Shown one piece after another: positions 48,396 through 58,244 of a stretch of 64,000 nucleotides of DNA. Position 1 is the first letter of the stretch; the number at the start of each line of letters is the position of its first letter. This stretch comes from an uncultured Lysobacteraceae bacterium (GTDB lineage: Bacteria; Pseudomonadota; Gammaproteobacteria; Xanthomonadales; Xanthomonadaceae). A program made the translations under genes and the position numbers. The stretch is taken from positions 48,373-112,372 of the forward strand of contig CAMLLG010000002.1 in the NCBI GenBank assembly GCA_946480825.1. Direction: 5' to 3'. The notes under the pieces are model-generated. The model was not told where the DNA came from, did not search any database, and saw only the letters and a list, made by a program, of their open reading frames with translations.

Positions 48396-49061
48396 ATGAC
48401 GGTATTCAAGAAGCCCATCGCACTGTTCGCGCTCGGTCTGGCCATCGCCGGCACCGCCACGTTCGCCATCGCCCAGACCGCTGCGCCCGGCGGCCAGCCC
48501 GGCGCCCGCCACGCCAAGCTCGACGCGAACGGCGACGGCGTCATCGACCGCAGCGAAGCCGCGAAGTCCCCGCGCCTGGCCGAAAACTTCGACCGGCTCG
48601 ACGCCGACAAGGACGGCAGGATCGCCGCCGATGAACGCCCGCAGCGCCGTGCGGGTCGCGGCGGCCACGGCGGCGGCATGGCCAGGCTCGATGCCAATGG
48701 CGACGGCGCCATCGACCGCAGCGAAGCGGCGAAGGCGCCGCGTCTGGCCGAAAAATTCGACACGCTCGACGCCAACAAGGACGGCAGGATCGGCGCCGAC
48801 GAGCGTCCGCAGCACGGTGGCCGGCATGGCGGCATGCGTCATGACGGCATGCGTGACGGCGGCAAGCGCCGCGGCGGCGAGCGCATGGCCCAGCTCGACA
48901 AGAACGCCGACGGCCGCTTCAGCCGCGACGAATTGGCCGGTCGTGAACGTGCGCTGCAGAACTTCGCCGCCATCGACACCAACAAGGACGGTTTCCTGAC
49001 CCGCGAAGAGATGCAGGCGCACCACAAGGCCGCGCGTGCCGAGCGCAAGCCCAAGCCGTAA
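48396..49061 (+). CDS. Exported EF-hand calcium-binding protein
   Basis: A 221-aa protein with a signal peptide (IALFALGLAIAGTATFAIAQ). Six EF-hand calcium loops are visible: DANGDGVIDRSE, DADKDGRIAADE, DANGDGAIDRSE, DANKDGRIGADE, DKNADGRFSRDE and DTNKDGFLTREE. The spacers are Gly/His/Arg-rich. The first two pairs are internal duplicates. It probably buffers or senses calcium in the periplasm or outside. A strong terminator follows. Confidence 0.92.
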   Translation: MTVFKKPIALFALGLAIAGTATFAIAQTAAPGGQPGARHAKLDANGDGVIDRSEAAKSPRLAENFDRLDADKDGRIAADERPQRRAGRGGHGGGMARLDANGDGAIDRSEAAKAPRLAEKFDTLDANKDGRIGADERPQHGGRHGGMRHDGMRDGGKRRGGERMAQLDKNADGRFSRDELAGRERALQNFAAIDTNKDGFLTREEMQAHHKAARAERKPKP

Positions 49062-49091
49062 GCCGTCGCCCGCGTCTCGGACGCCGGAAAA

Positions 49092-49122
49092 CACGAAGGC
49101 CGCCCTCGGGGCGGCCTTCGTC
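49092..49122 (+). terminator. Terminator between EF-hand gene and the DUF2007-like gene
   Basis: A 12-bp stem (CGAAGGCCGCCC and GGGCGGCCTTCG) with a 3-nt loop lies 32 bp past the EF-hand stop. The pairing can extend outward (CAC...GTG). It sits between converging genes and may act on both. Confidence 0.65.
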
Positions 49123-49142
49123 GTGTCCGTATCGAGATCGCG

Positions 49143-49985
49143 TCACATCACCACGCGATTCACTTTCCACAGCAGATCGTCGCGCTGCACTTCCAGCGTC
49201 CGCGTCTGCACGCGGCGGCGGCCATCGTCGCCGGTGTCGGCGATCTCGACCCGCACCGTGCCGACGCCCGAGCCATCGGTGCGGTATTCGCTCACCGTGA
49301 CCGTCACCGCGTCCGCGGCGGTCGTGCATCTCGACGCCGGACGGACCCGTGCGCGATCCGCCGCAGGCAACTGCGCGAGCACCGTGTCCGACGGGTTCGC
49401 GCCGTCGACCGCGACGCACAGCGCCGCGGCATCGTGGGCCTGCAGTTCCGCACCGATCAGCATCGCCGCCAACGCGCTGGGCGTGGCCACGACATAGGTC
49501 GTTTCGGCGACGACCGGCGTGGCGGTGGTGTCGGCTCGTGCGTCGACGGCTGCCGTGGCCGGCGACGCCGGCGTCGCGACCGGTGCGGGCTTGCGCCAGG
49601 CCAGCAGGCCCATGCCCAATGCGAACGCGATGCCCACCAGCAGGCCGGCGCGGATCCGGAATGCGCGACGTTTCGCGGCGTCGGCGCCGCCGCTGAGCAG
49701 GCGGTCTTCCGCAGGCGTCGGCAGGTAACTGGTGGGCGAACGCCCGGAATCGAGCAGGCCGATTTCGCGCAGCAGTTCTCGGGCCTTGGGCTGGTCTTCC
49801 GATTTCACCACCCACACCGCGGGCTGCGGACCTTCGTTGGCGGTCTCGCGATAACTGAAATTGCCGCGGCGGTTGCCGCGATACGAACGGCCGTTGGTGA
49901 TCCGTGCGTCGACGCCGTGCTCCTTCAGCAGTTCGGCGACGCGCTCGACGTTTTCCAGTCGCGGGCTGGTGAAGACCTGGCGCAT
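49143..49985 (-). CDS. DUF2007-like N-domain membrane protein
   Basis: A 280-aa protein. Residues 1-70 (MRQVFTSPRLENVERVAELLKEHGVDARI) resemble the DUF2007 signal-transducing domain. One membrane helix lies near 110-130 (IRAGLLVGIAFALGMGLLAW), then an Ala/Thr-rich linker and a C-terminal beta domain (about 190-280). Xanthomonas relatives are sometimes labelled pathogenicity-like. It starts 4 bp after the tesB stop. Confidence 0.75.
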   Translation of the reverse strand: MRQVFTSPRLENVERVAELLKEHGVDARITNGRSYRGNRRGNFSYRETANEGPQPAVWVVKSEDQPKARELLREIGLLDSGRSPTSYLPTPAEDRLLSGGADAAKRRAFRIRAGLLVGIAFALGMGLLAWRKPAPVATPASPATAAVDARADTTATPVVAETTYVVATPSALAAMLIGAELQAHDAAALCVAVDGANPSDTVLAQLPAADRARVRPASRCTTAADAVTVTVSEYRTDGSGVGTVRVEIADTGDDGRRRVQTRTLEVQRDDLLWKVNRVVM

Positions 49986-49988
49986 GTC

Positions 49989-50876
49989 TCAGCGCTCCGG
50001 CGCGGCAGGATCGAGCACGCGGATCATGCCTTCCTGCGACGTGCTGGCGATCAGATGCCCGGCGCGGTCGAAGATCTGGCCGCGGGCGAGGCCGCGCGCG
50101 CCCTGCGCGCTGGGGCTGTCGATCGAATACAGCAGCCAGTCGTCGGCGCGGAACGGGCGATGGAACCACAGTGCGTGGTCCAGCGACGCCATCTGCACGT
50201 TCGGCTGGTAGTAGCTGATGCCGTGCGGAAACGTGGTGGTGCCCAGCAGATGGAAATCCGAGGCGTAGGCGAGCAGGGCGCGGTGCAGTTCCGGCGCATC
50301 GCCGACGGGTTCGCTCAGCTTGAACCACACCTGCTGGAACGGCGGGCGTTTCGGCGGATTGAGTTCGTCGCGCGGATAGATCGGGCGGAATTCGAACGGT
50401 CCCATCCGGTTCAGCCAGCGCTGCACCTTGCTCGGCAGTTGCGCGAGCTTTTCCGGCGCCAGCTTCGGCGTCGGCTCGACGTCCTCGGGCATCGGCACGT
50501 TCGGCATCGGCAACTGGTGTTCCGCGCCGTCTTCGTGGATCTGAAACGAACAGGCGCAGACGAAGATCGGTTGCCCGTGCTGGATCGCGGTCACCCGGCG
50601 CACCGAAAAACTGCCGCCGTCGCGGGTGCGGTCCACGTCGTAGACGATCGGATGCTCGATGTCGCCGGCGCGCAGGAAGTAGGCGTGCAGCGAATGCGCG
50701 GTGCGTTCGCCCCTGGCGGAGTCCAGGGTCGCCTGCGCGGCCGACAGCGCCTGTCCCAGCACCTGGCCGCCGAACACGTACTTCGTGCCGATGTCGCGGC
50801 TCTGGCCGCGGAAGAGATTGTTTTCCAGCCGCTCCAGCGACAGCAGTTCGATCAGTTCCGAGACGGGCGAGGTCAT
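49989..50876 (-). CDS. tesB: Acyl-CoA thioesterase II
   Basis: A 295-aa double-hotdog thioesterase. The N-terminus ELIELLSLERLENNLFRGQSRD and the block FGGQVLGQALSAAQATLD are typical, and MASLDHALWFHRPFRADDWLLY carries the catalytic Asp region. It hydrolyses medium- and long-chain acyl-CoA. Probably cotranscribed with the downstream DUF2007-like gene. Confidence 0.95.
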   Translation of the reverse strand: MTSPVSELIELLSLERLENNLFRGQSRDIGTKYVFGGQVLGQALSAAQATLDSARGERTAHSLHAYFLRAGDIEHPIVYDVDRTRDGGSFSVRRVTAIQHGQPIFVCACSFQIHEDGAEHQLPMPNVPMPEDVEPTPKLAPEKLAQLPSKVQRWLNRMGPFEFRPIYPRDELNPPKRPPFQQVWFKLSEPVGDAPELHRALLAYASDFHLLGTTTFPHGISYYQPNVQMASLDHALWFHRPFRADDWLLYSIDSPSAQGARGLARGQIFDRAGHLIASTSQEGMIRVLDPAAPER

Positions 50877-51014
50877 GGCGGTGCCGGTGGGAGTTCGCGG
50901 GGATTATAGGCCGCGGGTCCGGGCGCCGCGACGCGACACGGAGCGTTGCGGTGTTGCGGTCGTTCCGGTCCGGGCGTCGTGCGACCCTGCAGTCCCGCCG
51001 CACCGGAGACCGTC

Positions 51015-51875
51015 ATGACCCTCGTCGTCGCCCCTCGCGTTCACGATATCGGCGGTCTCGAAGTACGCCGCGCGGTGCCGTCGATCCAGGCCCGCAGCGT
51101 CGGCCCGTTCGTGTTCGTCGACCACATGGGGCCGGCCGTGTTCCAGCCGGGGCAGGGCATCGACGTGCGCCCACATCCGCACATCGGCCTGGCCACCGTC
51201 ACCTTCCTCTGGGCCGGGCGGATCGGCCATCGCGACACACTGGGCACGATCCAGGACATCGGTCCCGGCGACGTGAACTGGATGACCGCCGGCCGCGGCA
51301 TCGCCCATTCCGAGCGCACGCCCGGCGCGCTGCGCGAAGGCGAACATCCCCTGCACGGCCTGCAGACCTGGGTGGCGCTGCCGAAAGCCGACGAAGAGAC
51401 CGCGCCGGCCTTCCATCACCATCCCGCGGCCACGCTGCCGCGGATCGAACGCCCGGGCGCGCTGCTGCGCGTCGTCGCCGGCCGCGGCTACGGCGAGGAA
51501 TCGCCGGTGCGCGTGTTCACCGACACGCTGTATGTCGCCATCGATCTCGCGCCGGACGCGGAAATCGAACTCGACACGCAACACCCGCAGCGCGCGCTGT
51601 ACCTGCTCGAAGGCGAGGCGCAGCTCGATGGCGCCGATCTTCCCGCGATGCATCTGATCGTGCTCGACGACGGCGTGCGCCACCGCCTGCGCGCGAAGAC
51701 CCCGCTCAAGGCGATGCTGCTCGGCGGCGAACCGCTCGACGGCCCGCGTCACCTGTGGTGGAACTTCGTGTCCTCGTCGAAGGATCGCATCGAGCAGGCC
51801 AAGCACGATTGGCTGGTCGGCAATTTCGGACATGTGCCCGGCGAGACGGAGTTCATTCCGTTGCCGCAGCGGTGA
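51015..51875 (+). CDS. Pirin-family bicupin protein, copy 1
   Basis: A 286-aa bicupin. The metal site is in RPHPHIGLATVTFLWAGRIGHRD with the H-x-H and later His, and GDVNWMTAGRGIAHSE is the family signature. Known pirins include quercetin dioxygenases and redox-sensitive regulators. Start ATG 51015 is supported by CCGGAG. A second pirin lies at 58245-59117, but the two differ clearly in the C-terminal half. Confidence 0.93.
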   Translation: MTLVVAPRVHDIGGLEVRRAVPSIQARSVGPFVFVDHMGPAVFQPGQGIDVRPHPHIGLATVTFLWAGRIGHRDTLGTIQDIGPGDVNWMTAGRGIAHSERTPGALREGEHPLHGLQTWVALPKADEETAPAFHHHPAATLPRIERPGALLRVVAGRGYGEESPVRVFTDTLYVAIDLAPDAEIELDTQHPQRALYLLEGEAQLDGADLPAMHLIVLDDGVRHRLRAKTPLKAMLLGGEPLDGPRHLWWNFVSSSKDRIEQAKHDWLVGNFGHVPGETEFIPLPQR

Positions 51876-51944
51876 TGTTCGTCTCTTGGCGCCGTGGCTT
51901 TATTAAGTCACTGCCGACTGAATTGCGGATACTCGAGAAAATAA

Positions 51945-52264
51945 GCTGTCATCCCGAGCCGAAGGCGAGGGACCTGCTTTTGATCGATTCGAATCGAGCT
52001 TGCTGCGAAGGCGAACGGAACGACCTGCCGCACGGCCCTGGTTTCGCTCGCTGCCGCGAGCGAGTCACTTTTCTTTGCTTGTGCAAAGAAAAGATAACCA
52101 AAAGAAAGCACACCCCGTCGGTCGCGCCCGGCGCGTTGCGCCGGGTGCACGGGTTTCGCGGGGTTTTTCGACAGGACATCCGTGTCCTGTCGAAAAACGC
52201 GCGGCGTCCTGCCGCGCGCCCGTTGGGCCTGATCCGCGAAACCCGTCGCGACCAGGGGCCCCGG
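51945..52264. repeat. Hairpin-cluster interspersed repeat
   Basis: A gene-free 530-bp gap (51876-52409) contains four hairpins in 150 bp: 52068-52093 (11 bp, loop TTGT), 52124-52148 (11 bp, one wobble), 52163-52198 (perfect 16 bp with loop TCCG, arms containing TTTTTCGACAGGACA) and 52198-52218 (8 bp). The sentence-like order CTTTTCTTTGC / AACCAAAAGAAAGCACACCCC is one I associate with repeated intergenic DNA of Xanthomonadaceae. No transposase is present. Confidence 0.7.
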
Positions 52265-52409
52265 TAGATCAAGATCAGTGCCGGTTTCGGTAAATCAATG
52301 CGCAGGTGGATATATCCGCAGTCTCAGGGGAATCGATGGTCGTTAATCGGGATTACCTCATTCGCTCGAATGAGAAGTAAGCACTTAGTTTTATATGTTG
52401 AATTCAGTT

Positions 52410-52913
52410 TTAGATCTTAGATCCGATTTCGATTTTTTCAAGTGTCATGCCGTAGTATGAGTTGCTGGCCAGTTCTTTTTCCCAGATGAGTTGAATCACG
52501 GGGTGCTTTAGGTTGATCAATATGCCTCGACACCATGCTCCCCAGACGTGGTCCGGGATATATCCTTCTTCCCGGAACAAAAACTCTTCTGCGCAGAGGT
52601 TGAAGTAGTCGATCAGTTTCTTGATCTGTTTGGGGTCGGGTTCGAAGTCCTTGTCTATGCTTCGAATGTCAGACAAAATGTCATTCAGTTTGTCGTATCG
52701 ACAATTGAATTCCGTGAAAAGCTGCTTAAAAAGCAGTGTTTCCGATAATTTTTGTTGCTGGCAGAAATAGCTGAAGCTGAGTGAGCCCAAGAGGGTCGCA
52801 CCGATTGCTTTCCATGCTTCTTCGTAGCCGCAAACCAGTGTTGAAATCGCGACCAAAGCAACCGTTGAAGTCGAAATAAGCGCGTGATTTTCGAAGATAA
52901 ATCGTTTCTTCAT
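52410..52913 (-). CDS. AT-rich membrane protein, DUF4760-like
   Basis: A 167-aa protein. Two N-terminal helices (HALISTSTVALVAISTLVCGY, AWKAIGATLLGSLSFSYFC) are followed by a helical cytoplasmic domain with KLIDYFNLCAEEFLFREEGYIPDHVWGAWCRGI, a pattern I link to the DUF4760 group. AGGA lies 6 nt before ATG 52913. Codon use is far richer in A/T than its neighbours, which points to transfer. Function unknown; such genes often sit in defence or mobile contexts, but nothing else here supports that. Confidence 0.75.
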   Translation of the reverse strand: MKKRFIFENHALISTSTVALVAISTLVCGYEEAWKAIGATLLGSLSFSYFCQQQKLSETLLFKQLFTEFNCRYDKLNDILSDIRSIDKDFEPDPKQIKKLIDYFNLCAEEFLFREEGYIPDHVWGAWCRGILINLKHPVIQLIWEKELASNSYYGMTLEKIEIGSKI

Positions 52914-52950
52914 CTCAAGTCCTTTCGCTTCTATCGGTGGCGCGATTTGA

Positions 52951-53529
52951 TCACGGTCTTATGCGTTCCCACGTCACCGACTTCATTACCCGCTCCCAAG
53001 GGAACAGCGGCCCCGGATCGCGCTTGCGTGGCACCTGCACGGCCGCGTCATCAATCGCGGCTTCCATCTCGCGATCCAGGTCTTCGTGGCCGGTGATGTA
53101 TTTCACCGTGGGGAACTGCTGCTGCAACTGCGCGAGCAGCGCGATGAGCGCGACGATCTGCGCTTCGGGATAGGGCTCGTCCATCGCCTGATGTTTCGAA
53201 TCGCGCCAGTGCGGGTAGCGGCCGGTGTTGACCAGCTCGATCCCGATCGAACGCGGGTTGTAGCCGCGGACGTGGTGGGCGATGCGGTCCGGGCGCACGT
53301 ACAGCAGGATGCGGCCGTCGCGATCGATGTAGTAATGGCCGCTGTTGCCGGTGCCGCTGCCTTCGTAGAGCACGCGCTCGCCGAAGTCGCGGGCCGATGC
53401 GAGCGTCGGCGTTTCGGTGCAGTGGATGACGATCAGGTCGATCTGCGACAGCGGCCGCGCGTCGAGTTTCAGCTCGTACGGCAGCGGGTCGATCTCGACC
53501 GGCGGGAGTGGCGGAAGGTCGGGCAGCAT
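52951..53529 (-). CDS. N-acetylmuramoyl-L-alanine amidase, AmpD-like (Amidase_2)
   Basis: A 192-aa zinc amidase. Ligands are His36 (DLIVIHCTET), the His of YITGHEDLD and the Asp of KRDPGPLFPW. No signal peptide, so it probably works in the cytoplasm in cell-wall recycling on anhydro-muropeptides, as AmpD does. Normal AmpD length. Confidence 0.9.
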   Translation of the reverse strand: MLPDLPPLPPVEIDPLPYELKLDARPLSQIDLIVIHCTETPTLASARDFGERVLYEGSGTGNSGHYYIDRDGRILLYVRPDRIAHHVRGYNPRSIGIELVNTGRYPHWRDSKHQAMDEPYPEAQIVALIALLAQLQQQFPTVKYITGHEDLDREMEAAIDDAAVQVPRKRDPGPLFPWERVMKSVTWERIRP

Positions 53530-53552
53530 GGGCCGGATGCTAGCATTGCGCG

Positions 53553-54053
53553 ATGCGTCTGCCGCCCCCCGATTCCGAACTTCACCACCTGATGACCCGG
53601 TTCCCGCGTGCGGGCTCCGTGCGCTGGATCGGCCTGCGTCCCGCCCGCGATGTGCCGATGCGGGCTGTGGATCGGGCCGAGGCCCTCGCCGGCAAGGGCC
53701 TGCGCGGCGACCGCTACGGGTCGGGCAGCGGCAAGCGCGGCATCACCCTGATCCAGGCCGAACATCTGCCGGTCATCGCGGCGCTGGCCGGGCTGGATGC
53801 GCTGGCGCCGGAGACATTGCGCCGCAATCTCGTGGTCGCCGGCCTGCCGCTGGTCGCGTTGAAAGGACGGCGTTTCCGCATCGGCGAAGTCCTGTGCGAA
53901 GGCACCGCGCCCTGCGACCCGTGCTCGCGGATGGAAGCCGCGCTCGGCCCGGGCGGTTACAACGCGATGCGCGGCCATGGCGGCCTGTGCGCACGCATTC
54001 TCGACGGCGGCACGCTGCGGCTCGGCGATGCGGTCGAATGGATCGACGATTGA
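53553..54053 (+). CDS. MOSC-domain protein
   Basis: A 166-aa protein. The MOSC domain has [36 protein letters not shown] and the Cys-bearing [12 protein letters not shown], with a conserved C-terminal [14 protein letters not shown] proteins bind molybdenum cofactor or move sulfur. It is divergent from the amidase and couples to the next gene at its stop. Confidence 0.92.
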   Translation: MRLPPPDSELHHLMTRFPRAGSVRWIGLRPARDVPMRAVDRAEALAGKGLRGDRYGSGSGKRGITLIQAEHLPVIAALAGLDALAPETLRRNLVVAGLPLVALKGRRFRIGEVLCEGTAPCDPCSRMEAALGPGGYNAMRGHGGLCARILDGGTLRLGDAVEWIDD

Positions 54054-54076
54054 ACATTCCGGAACCGGCGACCTTC

Positions 54077-54622
54077 ATGCGCGGACACTGCATTCTTTCC
54101 CACGGTTTCGAGAGCGGCCCCGACGCCACCAAGGTGACGGCGCTGGCCGACGTGGCCGAGCGCCTGGGCTGGAGCCACGAACGTCCCGACTACGGCGATC
54201 TCGATGCGAAACGCGAGATCAGCACGGTCGGCGACGTGCCGGCGCGGCTCGAACGCCTGCGCGCATTGGCCATCGCGGCGGCGGCCCGCGGCCCGCTGGT
54301 GCTGGGCGGTTCCAGCCTCGGTGCCTACATCTCCGCCCGCATCGCGCTGGAACTGTCCGATCGCGGCCTGCCGGTGATGGCGCTGTTCCTGATGGCGCCG
54401 CCGCTGACGATGGGGCCGCTGCCGGCGCTGGATGCGCCGCAGGTGCCGATCTCGATCCTGCACGGCTGGGACGACGAGCTGATCCCGGCGATAGCGGTCG
54501 CCGAATGGGCGCAGGCGCGTCGTGCGCGGCTGCTGCTGGTCGACGACAATCATCGTCTGTCCGCGAACGTGCGCACGTCGGCCGAAGCCTTCGCCACTCT
54601 GCTGTCGGGACTCGCCGCATGA
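54077..54622 (+). CDS. Alpha/beta-fold esterase (YqiA/RBBP9-like)
   Basis: A 181-aa small hydrolase. [15 protein letters not shown] is the oxyanion region, the nucleophile is in [11 protein letters not shown], and [11 protein letters not shown] and DDNHRLS give Asp and His. A TTG at 54050 overlapping the MOSC stop would add nine residues; ATG 54077 is the likelier start. Its stop overlaps rlmKL by ATGA. Substrate unknown. Confidence 0.85.
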   Translation: MRGHCILSHGFESGPDATKVTALADVAERLGWSHERPDYGDLDAKREISTVGDVPARLERLRALAIAAAARGPLVLGGSSLGAYISARIALELSDRGLPVMALFLMAPPLTMGPLPALDAPQVPISILHGWDDELIPAIAVAEWAQARRARLLLVDDNHRLSANVRTSAEAFATLLSGLAA

Positions 54623-56787
54623 AATTCTTCGTCAGCTGCGCCAAGGGCCTCGAATACCTGCTCGTCGACGAACTGATCGCGCTCGGCTGCAGCCAGGCCA
54701 CCGCGGCGCGCGCCGGCGCGAACGTCGAAGGCGATCTGCAGCATGCGCAGCGCGCGGTGCTGTGGTCGCGTCTCGCCAGCCGCGTGCTGTGGCCGATCGC
54801 CGAATACGACTGCCCCGACGAACGCGCGCTCTATGCCGGCGCCGCGGCGATCGATTGGTCGCAGCATCTGCGCGTGGGCATGAGTCTCGCGGTGGATGCG
54901 CATGTTTCCGGCGATGCCATCACCCACGCGCGCTACGCCGCGCAGCGGATCAAGGACGCCATCGTCGATACGCTGCGCGGGCCGGACGGCGAACGGCCCA
55001 GCGTCGATCTCGACAATCCCGATCTGCGCCTGAGCCTGGTGGTGAAGACGAACAAGGCCGGCGCATCGAAAGCGATCGTGTCGATCGACCTCGGCGGCGG
55101 TCCGCTGCATCGACGCGGCTGGCGCCAGACCCAGGGCGAAGCGCCGCTGAAGGAAACTCTCGCCGCCGCGGTGCTGATGCGCGGCGGTTGGCCGGCGCTG
55201 TACCGCGACGGCGGCGCGCTGCTCGACCCGATGTGCGGCAGCGGCACGCTGTTGATCGAAGGCGCGCTGATGGCCGCCGATGTCGCCCCCGGATTGATGC
55301 GCGACACCGGTGCGAGACAGACGCCGTCGCGCTGGCGCGGGTTCGATGTCATCGCCTGGCGCACGCTGGTGGAAGAGGCCGAAGCGCGCGCCGCGGCCGG
55401 CATCGCCGCCCTGCGCGGCGATTTCCGCGGCAGCGATCTCGATCCGCACGCGATCCGCGCGGCGCAGGAGAACGCTGCCCGTGCGGGCGTCGCCGAATTC
55501 ATCGCCTTCGACGTGCGCGACGTTGCGCAACTGGCGCCGATCGAGGCCGAGCGCGGGCTGGTGGTCAGCAATCCGCCGTACGACGCGCGCCTCGCCGCCG
55601 ATCCGATGCTCTATCGCGCGCTCGGCGATGCCCTCAAGCGCGCCGTGCCCGGCTGGAAGGCCAGCCTGCTCTGCGGCGACGCCGAACTGGCGCGCGCCAC
55701 CGGGCTGCGCGCGGCGAAGAAATACCAGGTCTTCAATGGCGCGATCGAATGCGCGCTGATCGTCTGCGATCCGATTCTCCCGCCGCAGAAGGAACGTCCG
55801 GCCGAGACCGAAGCGCAGGCGTTGAGCGAAGGCGCGCGGATGGTCGCCAACCGCGTGCGCAAGAATCTCAAGGCCAGCAAGCGCTGGCGTTCGCAGGAGG
55901 GCGTCACCTGTCATCGCGTCTACGATGCGGACATTCCCGAATACGCGGCGGCGGTCGACGTCTACATCGGCGACGTCACCGGCGAGCTGTGGCTGCACGT
56001 GCAGGAATACGCCGCACCGGCGGAGATTCCGGAGGCGACCACCCGCAAGCGGCTGCAGGAACTGCTCGCCGGCGCACGCGATGCGTTCGCGGTGCCGCGA
56101 GAACGGGTCGCGGTGAAGACGCGCGCGAAAGGCAAGGGCGGCAGCAAATACGCCGACAGCGGCGCGTTCAAGCGCGGCGAAACCCTCGATGTGCGCGAGG
56201 GCGCGGCCTTGCTGCGGGTGAACCTGTTCGATTATCTCGACACCGGCCTGTTCCTCGACCACCGGCCGATGCGCCTGCGCATCGCGCAGGAAGCGAAGAA
56301 CGCGCGGTTCCTCAATCTCTTCGCCTATACCGGCGCGGCCACGGTGCACGCGGCGGTCGGCGGCGCGGCGCAGACCACGTCGGTGGATCTGTCCGCGACC
56401 TACCTGCAATGGTGTTCCGACAACCTGCGGCTCAACGGCCTCGGCGGCGCCCGGCATCGGCTGGTGCAGGCGGACGTGCTGCCGTGGCTGCTGGCCGATC
56501 GCGGCGAGTACGACCTGATCTTCTGCGACCCGCCGACGTTCTCGAATTCCGCGCGCGCCGACGATTTCGACGTGCAGCGCGATCACGTCCGTCTGCTGCA
56601 GGCGGCGATGGCGCGCCTCGCCTTCGGCGGCACCCTGTATTTCTCGAACAACTACCGCCGGTTCCGCCTCGACGAAACGGCCATCGCGACGTTCGCGCAC
56701 TGCGAGGACATCAGCCCGGAGACCATCCCGGCCGATTTCGCGCGCAATCCGCGCATCCACCGCGCCTGGCGGCTGCGGGCCGCGTGA
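54619..56787 (+). CDS. rlmL: Fused 23S rRNA methyltransferase RlmKL
   Basis: A 722-aa bifunctional enzyme that methylates G2445 (m2G) and G2069 (m7G) in 23S rRNA. A THUMP region is at the N-terminus, followed by RlmL with [17 protein letters not shown] and [12 protein letters not shown]. The C-terminal RlmK part has [19 protein letters not shown] and [12 protein letters not shown]. Length matches E. coli RlmKL (702 aa). The large minus frame opposite is a shadow. Confidence 0.96.
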   Translation: MKFFVSCAKGLEYLLVDELIALGCSQATAARAGANVEGDLQHAQRAVLWSRLASRVLWPIAEYDCPDERALYAGAAAIDWSQHLRVGMSLAVDAHVSGDAITHARYAAQRIKDAIVDTLRGPDGERPSVDLDNPDLRLSLVVKTNKAGASKAIVSIDLGGGPLHRRGWRQTQGEAPLKETLAAAVLMRGGWPALYRDGGALLDPMCGSGTLLIEGALMAADVAPGLMRDTGARQTPSRWRGFDVIAWRTLVEEAEARAAAGIAALRGDFRGSDLDPHAIRAAQENAARAGVAEFIAFDVRDVAQLAPIEAERGLVVSNPPYDARLAADPMLYRALGDALKRAVPGWKASLLCGDAELARATGLRAAKKYQVFNGAIECALIVCDPILPPQKERPAETEAQALSEGARMVANRVRKNLKASKRWRSQEGVTCHRVYDADIPEYAAAVDVYIGDVTGELWLHVQEYAAPAEIPEATTRKRLQELLAGARDAFAVPRERVAVKTRAKGKGGSKYADSGAFKRGETLDVREGAALLRVNLFDYLDTGLFLDHRPMRLRIAQEAKNARFLNLFAYTGAATVHAAVGGAAQTTSVDLSATYLQWCSDNLRLNGLGGARHRLVQADVLPWLLADRGEYDLIFCDPPTFSNSARADDFDVQRDHVRLLQAAMARLAFGGTLYFSNNYRRFRLDETAIATFAHCEDISPETIPADFARNPRIHRAWRLRAA

Positions 56788-56860
56788 GCCCGGCCGCCAG
56801 CGCGTTATCGATGTATCGCGTTCCCGATGTGCGGCGGCCGTGCGAGGCGATCACCGAACT

Positions 56861-58024
56861 TCACATTTCGCCGTAGACGATGTTGTTCCACGCGTTCCTG
56901 CGGCGTTCGGCGCCATCCGGCGGCAGCAGCGCCGCGGCGCGCAGCCTGGCGCGCGAATCGCCCTGCGGGTAGACCGTGGGGTTCCGGGCGACGCGTTTGT
57001 CCATGAGCGTCGTGGCTCTGCGGTTGGCGTTGGCGTAGTTCACCGCGCTGCTGATCTTCGCGATGACCTCCGGTTCCATCAGGTAGCGGATGAACCGGTG
57101 CGCATTGTCGACGTTCTTGGCCTTCGCCGGGATGGCGACCACATCGATCCAGCGCAACGCGCCTTCGCGCGGAATCACGTAACGGATCTCCTGCGGCGCG
57201 GTCTTCGCCGCTTCCGCCGCGGCTTTCGCCACGCTGTTCGCCTTGTCGACATCGCCCGAATACGTCAGCACGACGCACAGCCGGCCTTCCCGCAAATCCC
57301 GGGTCAGTTCCGATGAGGGGCTGAACTTGCGGATGTAGGGACGAATCGCCGCATAGGCATCGCGAACCGCGAGCACGGACCGGGCGTCGGAGGCGTTGAT
57401 GTCCAATCCCTTCCAGAGCAGTGCGGCCGAAAATCCATCCAGTTCGGCGTCGACGATGCCGATGCCGCACGTGGACAGCTTCTTCGCGAGCACCGGATCG
57501 AAGATCAGGTTCCAACTGTCCAGCGCCACGCCGGGGCCCAGCGCCGCCCTGACCATGCCTTCGTTGAGCCCCAGACCGGTCGTTCCCCAGAGGTAGGGTA
57601 CGACGTGTGCGTTGCCTGGGTCGATTTCTGCCAGATCGGCCATGATGGTGTCGTCGAGCGCGTCGAGTCCGTCCAATCGCGGCTTGTCCAGTGTCGCCAG
57701 CTGGCCATTCGCGATCATGCGTCCGGCGTAGGGGCGCGCGGAGGGGAAAATGACGTCGTGCTCGCCGTGCTGCGAGGCCAACTGCTGCTCGAGCGCATCG
57801 TTGTTGGAATAGGTCGTGTAATTGACCTTGATGCCCGACGCCGCTTCGAAGGTGCGGATCGTGTCTTCGCTGATGTAATCCGGCCAGTTGTAGACGTTGA
57901 GGATCTGGCGCTCGGCGCTGCGGGCGACCGCCGCGATCGGCGGCGTCGGGTTGTCGCCGCATCCGGCGATCGCGATGCCCGAAACGACGACGGCGAATAC
58001 GACACTGCTGGCTTTCCATGCCAT
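56861..58024 (-). CDS. Polyamine-binding-type lipoprotein (PotF/PotD-like), copy 1
   Basis: A 387-aa periplasmic-binding-protein lipoprotein (lipobox IAIAGC). LNVYNWPDYISEDTIRTFEAASGIKVNY is the classic PotD/PotF start, and YLWGTTGLGLNEGMV and GALRWIDVVAIPAKAKN are further family blocks. It should bind putrescine or spermidine for an ABC transporter, but no permease or ATPase genes are adjacent. AAGGAC precedes ATG 58024. Copy 2 is at 59225-60382. Confidence 0.92.
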   Translation of the reverse strand: MAWKASSVVFAVVVSGIAIAGCGDNPTPPIAAVARSAERQILNVYNWPDYISEDTIRTFEAASGIKVNYTTYSNNDALEQQLASQHGEHDVIFPSARPYAGRMIANGQLATLDKPRLDGLDALDDTIMADLAEIDPGNAHVVPYLWGTTGLGLNEGMVRAALGPGVALDSWNLIFDPVLAKKLSTCGIGIVDAELDGFSAALLWKGLDINASDARSVLAVRDAYAAIRPYIRKFSPSSELTRDLREGRLCVVLTYSGDVDKANSVAKAAAEAAKTAPQEIRYVIPREGALRWIDVVAIPAKAKNVDNAHRFIRYLMEPEVIAKISSAVNYANANRRATTLMDKRVARNPTVYPQGDSRARLRAAALLPPDGAERRRNAWNNIVYGEM

Positions 58025-58244
58025 GGGTGAGAGTCCTTGGTTGAAGAATTGAAGAAACGATCCTTGTGGCGATGCGCTGGAGATGCGCCTCGGGTTCGGG
58101 CCCATCGATGGCCCGGGAATGCGGCGCTCATGTTGCGGCCGGGCAATATACCGTCCGACTCGAACGATGCGTTCCAGCGAGAGGACTGTTTTGGGATGCC
58201 GATCACCTCATCTCATCGCTTCCGATATCGACGCCCGAACGACC

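Noticed and set aside
51876..52409. Possible insertion sequence or attachment site
   Set aside because: No transposase or integrase frame, no tRNA, and no flanking target duplication could be seen; it is better described as an interspersed hairpin repeat.
54550..56760. 736-codon minus-strand frame
   Set aside because: Shadow of rlmKL, which has both methyltransferase motifs.
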